A stretch of DNA of 64,000 nucleotides from an uncultured Pelagibacteraceae bacterium (GTDB lineage: Bacteria > Pseudomonadota > Alphaproteobacteria > Pelagibacterales > Pelagibacteraceae): contig CACMYJ010000003.1 of NCBI GenBank assembly GCA_902617895.1, positions 1 to 64,000 on the forward strand, in the 5' to 3' direction. Made by a program: the position numbers and the translations under genes. Shown here piece after piece: positions 1 to 7,321 of the stretch. Within the stretch, counting starts at the first letter, position 1, and each line of letters begins with the position of its first letter. The notes under the pieces were generated by a model. The model did not search any database. It worked only from the letters and a program-made list of their open reading frames with translations, and was not told where the DNA came from.

Positions 1-318
1 AATACTGCAATTATATTTAGTATCTCTAATACTGCAAAAAATGGAGGTTTAATAGGATGGATTAATGAATTACAAATATCTAAACTAATACTTGAGAAAA
101 TTGAAAAACTTACCCAAGATCAATTCAGTGAGCCAATTAAAGTAAACAACTCATACTTAATAATTAAAGTAAATCAAAAAAAAGAGTTAAAAAATAAAGT
201 AAACCTAGAAAAAGAATTAGAAAAATTAATTAATTTAGAGACAAACAGACAACTTAATAATTTTTCAATTATTTTTTATAAAAGACTAAGAAAAAATATA
301 GAAGTTTATGAATATTAA
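1..318 (+). CDS. surA: SurA-type periplasmic peptidyl-prolyl isomerase, C-terminal part (5' end outside window)
   Basis: The reading frame is open from base 1 and stops at 316-318, giving about 105 residues. It contains the parvulin hallmark NGGLIGW at about residues 16-22, followed by a short stretch ending in FSEPIK and YLIIKV, as in the last part of a rotamase domain. SurA is a periplasmic chaperone and proline isomerase that helps outer-membrane proteins fold. pdxA starts inside its last codons (overlap of 11 bases), and surA-pdxA-rsmA is a conserved proteobacterial order. The N-terminal chaperone domain and signal peptide lie outside the window, so family membership rests on the parvulin piece plus the neighbours. 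Confidence 0.85.
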   Translation, partial: NTAIIFSISNTAKNGGLIGWINELQISKLILEKIEKLTQDQFSEPIKVNNSYLIIKVNQKKELKNKVNLEKELEKLINLETNRQLNNFSIIFYKRLRKNIEVYEY

Positions 319-1273
319 AGTAATTTTAATAGTACTTGGAGAGCCAAACTCGACCTTTTCAGAAGTTTTATTTAAGTATTTTAATTCAAACAAATATAAA
401 AAAAATAAGAAAAAAATAATTCTGATAGGTAGTGTTAAATTATTAAAAGCACAAATGAAAATCTTGAAACAGAAAGTTATATTTAATGAGATTTTAAATG
501 TAAATAAATCTGAAAATAAAAAGATAAATATTATAAATGTAGATTATAATTTTAAGGATGCATTTTCTAAAATTAATATTAACTCAAATAAATATATTGA
601 AAAATGTTTCGAACTTAGTTTAAAAATATTAAAAAAAAATAAGAATTGTGCTCTTATAAATGGGCCCATATCAAAAAAAACATTTTTAAATAAAAAATTT
701 TTAGGAATTACAGAATATATTGGACATAAAACTAAATCTAAAAATCCTGTAATGCTAATATATAATGAAAAACTTGCTGTATCTCCATTAACAACTCATA
801 TACCACTTAAAAAAGTTACTCAATTAGTGAAAAAAAGAAAGATTATTAGAGATATAATTAATATATATAAATTTTATAAATTAACTTTTAAAAAACAACC
901 TAATATTGCAGTGTTAGGTCTAAATCCTCATTGTGAAACTACAAGCAAAGTTAGTGAAGAAGAAAATGAAATAATACCAGCAATAAAATACTTATCTAAA
1001 AATAAAATAAAAATTGAAGGTCCAATCCCTGCAGATACGTTTTTTATTAAAAGAAATATGGATAAATTCGATGTTGCTTTAGGCATGTATCACGATCAGG
1101 TATTAGCTCCAATAAAGACCATATTTGAATTTAAAGCAGTTAATATAACTCTAGGTTTGCCTTTTTTAAAAATTACACCTGACCATGGACCTAATTATAA
1201 AATGATTGGAAAAAACCAATCAGATCCATCTTCAATATTCTATGCTTTTGAAATTTTAAATAACATAAAATGA
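308..1273 (+). CDS. pdxA: 4-hydroxythreonine-4-phosphate dehydrogenase
   Basis: 321 residues, the usual PdxA length. PdxA oxidises 4-phosphooxy-threonine in the DXP-dependent route to pyridoxal phosphate; the product condenses with deoxyxylulose phosphate through PdxJ. Visible motifs are INGPISK at about 117-123, GHKTKS at about 139-144, TTHIPL at about 161-166 and MYHDQVLAPIK at about 260-270. The histidines in the last three match the metal-binding histidines of the family. The ATG lies within the end of surA, and the stop overlaps the rsmA start by four bases (ATGA), so translation is probably coupled through the operon. Confidence 0.95.
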   Translation: MNIKVILIVLGEPNSTFSEVLFKYFNSNKYKKNKKKIILIGSVKLLKAQMKILKQKVIFNEILNVNKSENKKINIINVDYNFKDAFSKININSNKYIEKCFELSLKILKKNKNCALINGPISKKTFLNKKFLGITEYIGHKTKSKNPVMLIYNEKLAVSPLTTHIPLKKVTQLVKKRKIIRDIINIYKFYKLTFKKQPNIAVLGLNPHCETTSKVSEEENEIIPAIKYLSKNKIKIEGPIPADTFFIKRNMDKFDVALGMYHDQVLAPIKTIFEFKAVNITLGLPFLKITPDHGPNYKMIGKNQSDPSSIFYAFEILNNIK

Positions 1274-2061
1274 AATTTACCCAAAAAAAGAGTTTAGGAC
1301 AAAATTTTTTAATAGATCAAAATATTTTAAATAATATTGCTGATATAGGTAAAGTTGGACATGAAGATTTGGTAATTGAAGTGGGGCCAGGTAGCGGTGC
1401 TTTAACAAATAAAATTTTAGAAAGAAAACCAAAAAATCTCATTGTTATTGAAAAAGATAGGCAATTATCTAATTTCTTACTAAAAAAATTTAAAGAAAAA
1501 ATTAAAATTATTAATGAAGATATGATGAAAATTTCTTATGAAAATTTTGAAGGTAAAAATCATATTATATTCGGAAACTTGCCATACAATATTTCAACTC
1601 AAATTTTAGCAAAATGGATCAAAATAAAAAATATAAATATTTTTTGTAAAAAATTTGTATTAATGTTCCAAAAAGAAGTTGCGGATAGAATAATTGCAAA
1701 AACTAATACAAAAAGCTACGGTAGATTATCAATATTATCAAACTGGAGAATGAAAATAGATAAAATCTTTGATATTGAACCTGAAAGTTTCAATCCTGTG
1801 CCAAAGGTTAGAAGCACATTGTTAGTTTTGGTTCCTAAAAATAATTTTTATAATTTAAAAGACCCAAAAAATTTAGAATATATTACGAATATTTTTTTTA
1901 GCCAACGACGTAAAATGATAAAAAAGCCACTAAAAATATTATTTAAAAATTATGAGGAAATATCAAAAAAATTAAATCTGGATTTAGATTTAAGACCCCA
2001 AAATTTAGATAGCGTCACCTATTATAAAATTTGTGAATTATATGAAGCTTCAATTCAATAA
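1270..2061 (+). CDS. rsmA: 16S rRNA (adenine1518/1519-N6)-dimethyltransferase
   Basis: 263 residues. RsmA (KsgA) dimethylates two adjacent adenines in the 3'-terminal hairpin of 16S rRNA late in 30S assembly, using S-adenosylmethionine. The protein opens with KKSLGQNFLID, has the SAM-binding loop VEVGPGSGALT at about 37-47 and the catalytic NLPYNIST at about 102-109, and carries the C-terminal FFSQRRKM typical of the family. It is the last gene of the surA-pdxA-rsmA run. Its 3' end overlaps the convergent gmk gene by 12 bases, leaving no room for a separate terminator. Confidence 0.96.
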   Translation: MKFTQKKSLGQNFLIDQNILNNIADIGKVGHEDLVIEVGPGSGALTNKILERKPKNLIVIEKDRQLSNFLLKKFKEKIKIINEDMMKISYENFEGKNHIIFGNLPYNISTQILAKWIKIKNINIFCKKFVLMFQKEVADRIIAKTNTKSYGRLSILSNWRMKIDKIFDIEPESFNPVPKVRSTLLVLVPKNNFYNLKDPKNLEYITNIFFSQRRKMIKKPLKILFKNYEEISKKLNLDLDLRPQNLDSVTYYKICELYEASIQ

Positions 2062-2685
2062 ATTATTAATATGATTCGATATAAATCTTCTATTAAAGTT
2101 AATTTTTTTTTTTTGTTTTTTTTGTGAATTTATAAAATTAGAAATTAGTTTGTAGCAATTTTCTACTTTATCATTTATTACAGTAAAATCATAATCTTTC
2201 CAATGCATAACATCATTTTTGAATTGTTTCATTCTTTCTGCTGCAATTTTTTTATCTTTTTTTTCCCTTTTTAATAATCTTTCAAATAATTCTTTTTTTG
2301 AAGGTGGTAAAATAAATATTGTAATAATTTTATAATTTAATTTATTATTTTTTATTTGCTTAGTTCCTTGCCAGTCAATATCAAAAATTACATTTTTACC
2401 TTTTTCTAATTTGGTTATAATATTTTCTCTTAAGGACCCGTAATAATTTTTGAAAACTTTAGCATATTCTAAAAATTTTTTTTCCTTTATAAGTTTTTTA
2501 AATTGAGAGTTATTAATAAAATAATAGTCTTTACCATTTTTTTCATTAATTCTTGGTTTTCTGGTTGTATAAGAAATTGAAATCTTATATTTTTTTCTTG
2601 ATGAAATTTTTTTTACTAATGTAGTTTTTCCTGCGCCCGAAGGTGAGGATAATATTACAATTATCCCTGCTTTTTTTTCGGCCAT
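2050..2685 (-). CDS. gmk: guanylate kinase
   Basis: 211 residues. Phosphorylates GMP to GDP with ATP. The P-loop SSPSGAGKTTL sits at about 13-23, followed by the GMP-binding stretch ISYTTRKPR and the later DIDWQGTKQI and lid-region arginines (ERLLKRE). The C-terminus is lysine-rich. It begins 13 bases after the acpP stop on the same strand and converges on rsmA. In many alphaproteobacteria fabF, mltG and yicC separate acpP from gmk; here they are absent. Confidence 0.96.
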   Translation of the reverse strand: MAEKKAGIIVILSSPSGAGKTTLVKKISSRKKYKISISYTTRKPRINEKNGKDYYFINNSQFKKLIKEKKFLEYAKVFKNYYGSLRENIITKLEKGKNVIFDIDWQGTKQIKNNKLNYKIITIFILPPSKKELFERLLKREKKDKKIAAERMKQFKNDVMHWKDYDFTVINDKVENCYKLISNFINSQKKQKKKINFNRRFISNHINNLLN

Positions 2686-2698
2686 TTAAGTAAAAACT

Positions 2699-2938
2699 TT
2701 AGTTTGCTTTATTTTCTATAAACTTAACTGCATCACCTACAGTTAAAATTTTTTCAGCATCACTATCAGATATTTCAGATCCAAATTCCTCTTCAAAAGC
2801 CATAACTAGCTCAACTGTATCTAAACTATCTGCACCTAAATCATCAATAAAACTCGATTCTTCATTAACTTTTGCTTCATCAATTCCTAAGTGATCTGCA
2901 ACTATCTTTTTTACTTTGCTCGAAATATCATCTGACAT
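2699..2938 (-). CDS. acpP: acyl carrier protein
   Basis: 79 residues, acidic. Ser38 in the [11 protein letters not shown] motif is the site for the 4'-phosphopantetheine arm that carries growing acyl chains in type II fatty acid synthesis. The gene lies in the order fabD-fabG-acpP, 46 bases after fabG, which leaves room for a separate ribosome site (GGAAC just before the ATG). Such spacing is common before this very highly expressed gene. Confidence 0.97.
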   Translation of the reverse strand: MSDDISSKVKKIVADHLGIDEAKVNEESSFIDDLGADSLDTVELVMAFEEEFGSEISDSDAEKILTVGDAVKFIENKAN

Positions 2939-2984
2939 TTTGTTCCTTTAAGTTAATTTGTTAATAAATATTTTATTAACTTTG

Positions 2985-3722
2985 TCAACTAAAATACATG
3001 CCACCATTTACATGAATTGTTTCACCTGTGATATAATCTGATAAATTAGAACACAGAAAAGCAATTGAATTTGCGACATCATCTGGGGTGCCAAATTTGT
3101 TAAGTGATATCCTTGATTTCATTAATTCAGTATGTTCTTCGCTGATTTTAGCTGTCATATTTGAGACTATAAAACCTGGAGATACACAATTTACAGTGAT
3201 ATTTTTTTTTCCATATTCAATTGCTAGGCTTTTTGACATTGCTACAATACCTGCTTTTGATGCTGCATAATTTGCTTGGCCAATATTACCTGTATGCCCT
3301 ACTACTGATGTAACATTTATTATTTTTCCATTTTTTGATTTAAGCATTTTTTTTAGAACACTTTTAGTAATTAAAAATGTTGATGTTAGGTTTATATCGA
3401 TAACTTTTTTCCATTCTTCTTCTTTCATTCGTAAAGATAAATTATCTTGGGTGATACCAGCATTATTTATTAAAACATCAATTTTATTTGAAAAAATTTT
3501 GCCACAATCCTCAACAAATTTATCTATCGTGCCGTGGTCGGACAAATTAAGCTTTATTGCATTTAAATCTTTATACTTATCCTGAATTTTTCTTAATTTT
3601 TCCTCGTTAGTACCTGTTGCGATGACGTGTGCTCCAGCCGAAATCAAGTTATCTAGAATAGTGTTTCCAATAACTCCCGTTGCACCAGTTAAAATTATAT
3701 TTAAATTTTTTAAATCAATCAT
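2985..3722 (-). CDS. fabG: 3-oxoacyl-[acyl-carrier-protein] reductase
   Basis: 245 residues, a short-chain dehydrogenase. FabG reduces 3-oxoacyl-ACP to 3-hydroxyacyl-ACP with NADPH. The Rossmann glycine motif GATGVIGN is at 13-20, NNAG at 86-89, and the catalytic residues Ser139, Tyr152 and Lys156 are visible (YAASK). The start codon overlaps the final base of fabD. The position between fabD and acpP fixes the identity among the several SDR proteins of this window. Confidence 0.95.
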   Translation of the reverse strand: MIDLKNLNIILTGATGVIGNTILDNLISAGAHVIATGTNEEKLRKIQDKYKDLNAIKLNLSDHGTIDKFVEDCGKIFSNKIDVLINNAGITQDNLSLRMKEEEWKKVIDINLTSTFLITKSVLKKMLKSKNGKIINVTSVVGHTGNIGQANYAASKAGIVAMSKSLAIEYGKKNITVNCVSPGFIVSNMTAKISEEHTELMKSRISLNKFGTPDDVANSIAFLCSNLSDYITGETIHVNGGMYFS

Positions 3723-4648
3723 TAATTTTTTAGGTTATTAAGATCATTAATATTATTTATTTGAATTAATTCAACATTTCTGTCAATCCTTTTTACAAGT
3801 CCAGATAATACTTTGCCAGGACCAATTTCAATAAATTTTTTATTTCCTTGTTTTATTATATTTATTATACTTTCTCTCCAACGTACTGGTTTTTCGATCT
3901 GTTGAATTAAAAGAGCTCTTAAGTTGTTTGGATCGCTTGATGGTTCTGCTGTAACATTTGAAACTATCATATTTTTAGAGGCAGAAAATTTAATTTCATT
4001 TAATTCATTACTCATAATTTTTGTAGCTGAACCCATAAGAGGACAATGAAACGGAGCAGAAACTGGCAATTTAACATTTTTAATACTTAATTTTTTTAAT
4101 TCAATTATAAAATTTTCAATATCATAAATTTTTCCACTCACAACGACCTGACCATTAGAATTATCATTAGCTAAAAAACAATTGAAATTATTTTTATTAT
4201 TTTCAATTATTTCCTCAATTTTTTTAATTTCTTCACCTAAAACTGCTACCATCCCTCCTTCATTTTTAGGTACTGCGTTTTGCATTGCATTACCTCTAAT
4301 CTTTAAGAGTTTAATTGTTTCTTTAAAATTTATCACACCAGCACAAGCTAAAGCAGAATACTCTCCTAATGAATGTCCTGCAAAAAAGTTAGCGTTACTA
4401 ATATCGAATTCTGTTTCATTTTTTATCACATTAAAAATTGAGTAACTTACTAAAAATATTGCTGGTTGTGTATTTTCAGTTTGATTCAATAGTTCTCTTG
4501 GACCCTCGAAAATTAATTTACTTATGGATAAATTAAGTACATCATCAGCCTCACTGAATAGTTTTTTCACATAATCAAAATTATCATGTAATTCTTTACC
4601 CATACCAACTGATTGAGAACCTTGACCTGGAAATAAAACAGAAAACAT
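3722..4648 (-). CDS. fabD: malonyl-CoA:ACP transacylase
   Basis: 308 residues. FabD moves malonate from CoA to ACP, supplying extender units for fatty acid synthesis. The N-terminal FPGQGSQ at 6-12 and the nucleophile elbow GHSLGEYSA (Ser93) are standard, and the second catalytic residue is the histidine in SAPFHCPLM at about 201. It is the first gene of the fabD-fabG-acpP-gmk run and diverges from rpsF across an 84-base gap. Confidence 0.96.
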   Translation of the reverse strand: MFSVLFPGQGSQSVGMGKELHDNFDYVKKLFSEADDVLNLSISKLIFEGPRELLNQTENTQPAIFLVSYSIFNVIKNETEFDISNANFFAGHSLGEYSALACAGVINFKETIKLLKIRGNAMQNAVPKNEGGMVAVLGEEIKKIEEIIENNKNNFNCFLANDNSNGQVVVSGKIYDIENFIIELKKLSIKNVKLPVSAPFHCPLMGSATKIMSNELNEIKFSASKNMIVSNVTAEPSSDPNNLRALLIQQIEKPVRWRESIINIIKQGNKKFIEIGPGKVLSGLVKRIDRNVELIQINNINDLNNLKN

Positions 4649-4732
4649 AGAAAATATAAGTAAAAACCTTATTTTTTATATTGTAATTAAAAAATTATAA
4701 TAGTATATCCTCTTTTTTTTAAAAGAATTATT
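4649..4732. promoter_or_regulatory. divergent promoter region between fabD and rpsF
   Basis: This 84-base, almost entirely A+T spacer separates the divergent fabD and rpsF operons and must hold promoters for both. For rpsF a plausible pair is TTGTAA at 4681-4686 and TATATC at 4704-4709 (17-base spacer); a TATAAT also occurs at 4696-4701. In sequence this AT-rich such matches are weak evidence, so the exact elements are uncertain. Confidence 0.4.
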
Positions 4733-5104
4733 ATGAACTTATACGAGCATACAATAATAGCAAGGCAAGACGTAAGTCCATCACAATTGAAACAAATACA
4801 GGAAAAATATTCAAAGATAGTTGAAAAACTTGACGGAGATGTTGTTAAGCTAGAAAACTGGGGATTAATGAACTTGTCTTATATAATAAAAAAAAATAAA
4901 AAAGGAAACTATATACATTTTAAAATAAAAGCAGATGGAAAAATTATTTCAGAGCTTGAAAAAAATGAAAAAATTGACAAAAATTTATTGAGATATTTAA
5001 CAGTAAGAGTAAAAAAATTTGATCTAGATACAGATTATTTTAAAAAAAACGAAGAAACAGAAGAAATGAATAAAAAATATGTTAATGAAAAAAAGAAACA
5101 ATAA
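4733..5104 (+). CDS. rpsF: 30S ribosomal protein bS6
   Basis: 123 residues. bS6 binds the central domain of 16S rRNA as a partner of bS18. The N-terminal [12 protein letters not shown] and the [24 protein letters not shown] region are characteristic. The C-terminal tail is rich in Lys and Glu, as in many bacteria. It is the first gene of rpsF-rpsR-rplI-dnaB, and its 3' end overlaps rpsR by about 20-26 bases. Confidence 0.96.
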   Translation: MNLYEHTIIARQDVSPSQLKQIQEKYSKIVEKLDGDVVKLENWGLMNLSYIIKKNKKGNYIHFKIKADGKIISELEKNEKIDKNLLRYLTVRVKKFDLDTDYFKKNEETEEMNKKYVNEKKKQ

Positions 5105-5354
5105 AAAAAAATCTAAACAAAGTAATTTTGCTAAATTAAGTATATTTCAAAACCAAAAATATAAATTTAAAAAAAAATGCCCACTTTCAGGCAAAGGTGC
5201 TCCAGTAGTAGATTACAAAAATATAAAACTACTTAAAAGATATATATCTGAGAATGGAAAATTATTACCATCTAGAGTTACATCCGTAAGCCAAAAGAGA
5301 CAAAGAGAATTATCTCTGTCAGTTAAAAGAGCAAGAAATTTAGCGTTGTTATAA
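5079..5354 (+). CDS. rpsR: 30S ribosomal protein bS18
   Basis: 91 residues from the first ATG. An alternative ATG at 5085 would remove two residues, and neither has a clear Shine-Dalgarno sequence, so coupling to rpsF termination is likely. The core KKCPLSGKG followed by [19 protein letters not shown] and [16 protein letters not shown] is the typical S18 fold region that pairs with S6. The N-terminus is a strongly basic Lys/Asn stretch. It ends one base before rplI starts. Confidence 0.95.
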   Translation: MLMKKRNNKKKSKQSNFAKLSIFQNQKYKFKKKCPLSGKGAPVVDYKNIKLLKRYISENGKLLPSRVTSVSQKRQRELSLSVKRARNLALL

Positions 5355-5355
5355 A

Positions 5356-5811
5356 ATGAAAATAATTTTATTAGAAAACGTTAGAAAAATCGGATCAATT
5401 GGAGAAGTAATTGATGTTAAAAGAGGTTTTGCAAGAAATTATCTAATATCAAAGAAAAAAGCACTATTTGCATCTAAAGAAAATATTAAACAAGTTGAAA
5501 AAATCAAACAAGATTTAAGCAAAAAAGATCAAGATAAAAAGAAAGAAGCAAAATTAATTCAAGAAAAAATTAAAAACAAAAAATACGAAATCAAGAAGCT
5601 AAGCACAGAAAATAAAGAGCTTTATGGATCAGTAAAACCAACTGAAATCTCAAGGGTCCTAGAAGAAATCGATAAAGTAAAAGTTAATCCGTCATTAATA
5701 CAACCTTCAAAAGAAATTAAATCTATAGGTAATTTTGATGTCATCATTAACCTTCACCCTGAAGTACAAACTCAGATTGTAATATCTACAATTGTCCAAG
5801 AAGACAAATAA
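5356..5811 (+). CDS. rplI: 50S ribosomal protein bL9
   Basis: 151 residues. The N-terminal domain (MKIILLENVRKIGSIGEVIDV, then GFARNYLI) binds 23S rRNA. A long Lys/Glu/Gln helix at about 40-80 connects to the C-terminal domain (LYGSVKPTEI at about 93-102). It begins one base after the rpsR stop. A 69-base gap then separates it from dnaB. Confidence 0.96.
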   Translation: MKIILLENVRKIGSIGEVIDVKRGFARNYLISKKKALFASKENIKQVEKIKQDLSKKDQDKKKEAKLIQEKIKNKKYEIKKLSTENKELYGSVKPTEISRVLEEIDKVKVNPSLIQPSKEIKSIGNFDVIINLHPEVQTQIVISTIVQEDK

Positions 5812-5844
5812 TTATACAAAATTTTCCCCAGCTTAATTAAAGAT

Positions 5845-5873
5845 TTGTTTTTAATTTATTAATTTTGTATCAA
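5845..5873 (+). promoter_or_regulatory. possible promoter directly before dnaB
   Basis: TTGTTT at 5845-5850 and TATCAA at 5868-5873 are separated by 17 bases, a plausible sigma-70 pair. If it is used, transcription would start about 7 bases downstream, practically at the GTG start codon (5881), implying a leaderless or nearly leaderless message. The region is very AT-rich, so this is a weak call. Confidence 0.3.
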
Positions 5874-5880
5874 CTTAATT

Positions 5881-7296
5881 GTGTCTCAACCTTTAAATTT
5901 GGTAAAATCAAAATTCGATGAACTTCCAAATAATATAGAAGCAGAACAGTCAGTAATAGGCTCAATATTATTAACAAACGAGATATTTGATGAAATTAGT
6001 ATACTCATTTCAAGTAAAAATTTTTATGATCCTATGCATCAAAAAATTTTTAGTGCAATTGAAAGTTTGATTTATAAAGGTATGTTGGCAAATCCAATCA
6101 CATTAAAAAATCACTTTGAAAATCAAAAAGATGACCTCGATATTCCTGAGTATCTTGTGAAGATAACAAAATTTTCTACGTCAGTAAGACAAAGTATAGA
6201 ATACTCTAAACTAATTTATGATTTATATGTTAAGAGAGAATTAATTAAAATTTCAGATAATATAATTGATACAGCTAAACTTAACGATCTAAACAATGAC
6301 GGGCAGAAGATTATAGAAAATTTTGAAAAATCTTTATTTGATTTAGCTGAGAAAGGATCGTTTAGTTCCTCAATTGTGAAATTTGATGAAGCCATGAGAC
6401 AAACTATAGAGATGGCATCAAATGCTTATAAAAATGAAGAAGGAATTGTTGGCGTACCATCAGGTTTGAAGGACCTAGATGATAGGTTGGGTGGTATGCA
6501 TAAATCAGATTTAATTATAATTGCTGGTAGACCTTCTATGGGAAAAACTGCTCTCGCAACTAATATTGCATTTCATGCTGCAAAAAATATTCAAGAGAGA
6601 GGTGAAAAATCTTGTATTGCTTTTTTTTCTTTGGAAATGTCCTCTGAGCAATTATCCACTAGGATACTTGCTGAACAATCAAGGATTAAATCTAATGACA
6701 TAAGACGTGGGAAAATATCAGAAGAACAATTTGATAAATTTATAGAAACCTCAAAAAATATTGCTGAACTACCTTTGTATATTGATGAAACTCCAGCAAT
6801 CTCAATTGCAGCTCTAAGTAATAGAGCTAGACGAATTAAACGGATTCATGGTCTTGACATGATAGTAGTTGATTATATTCAGTTAATGAAAGGAACTAGC
6901 TTTAAAGATGGAAGAGTTCAGGAAATTTCAGAAATAACACAAGGTCTAAAAGCTCTAGCTAAAGAATTGTCAGTACCTGTTTTAGCACTTTCTCAATTAT
7001 CTAGGGCAGTTGAACAAAGAGATGACAAGAAACCTTTACTTTCAGATCTAAGAGAGTCTGGATCAATAGAACAAGATGCAGATGTTGTTATGTTTGTCTT
7101 CAGAGAGTCATATTATTTAAAAAATAAAGAGCCAAGGCCTGCGACTGTTGAACATGCTGAATGGCAGGCAAAAATGAATGAAATTTCTCATTTAGCTGAA
7201 CTACTCATACTTAAACAAAGACACGGCCCAACAGGTACCATAATGCTTGAATTTGAGGAAATGTTTACCAAATTTAAAGATATTCAAAATAATTAA
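5881..7296 (+). CDS. dnaB: replicative DNA helicase DnaB
   Basis: 471 residues starting with GTG. DnaB is the hexameric 5'-3' helicase of the replication fork. The N-terminal helical domain (LPNNIEAEQSVIGSIL) covers about 14-115. The RecA-like motor has Walker A GRPSMGKTA at about 216-224, FFSLEMS, Walker B MIVVDYIQLM and the LSQLSR and LRESGSIEQDAD motifs, ending with KQRHGPTG. No upstream in-frame ATG gives a family-like N-terminus. It follows rplI, as in many alphaproteobacteria. Confidence 0.96.
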   Translation: MSQPLNLVKSKFDELPNNIEAEQSVIGSILLTNEIFDEISILISSKNFYDPMHQKIFSAIESLIYKGMLANPITLKNHFENQKDDLDIPEYLVKITKFSTSVRQSIEYSKLIYDLYVKRELIKISDNIIDTAKLNDLNNDGQKIIENFEKSLFDLAEKGSFSSSIVKFDEAMRQTIEMASNAYKNEEGIVGVPSGLKDLDDRLGGMHKSDLIIIAGRPSMGKTALATNIAFHAAKNIQERGEKSCIAFFSLEMSSEQLSTRILAEQSRIKSNDIRRGKISEEQFDKFIETSKNIAELPLYIDETPAISIAALSNRARRIKRIHGLDMIVVDYIQLMKGTSFKDGRVQEISEITQGLKALAKELSVPVLALSQLSRAVEQRDDKKPLLSDLRESGSIEQDADVVMFVFRESYYLKNKEPRPATVEHAEWQAKMNEISHLAELLILKQRHGPTGTIMLEFEEMFTKFKDIQNN

Positions 7297-7321
7297 TATA
7301 AATTATAAAAGCTAATATTCA

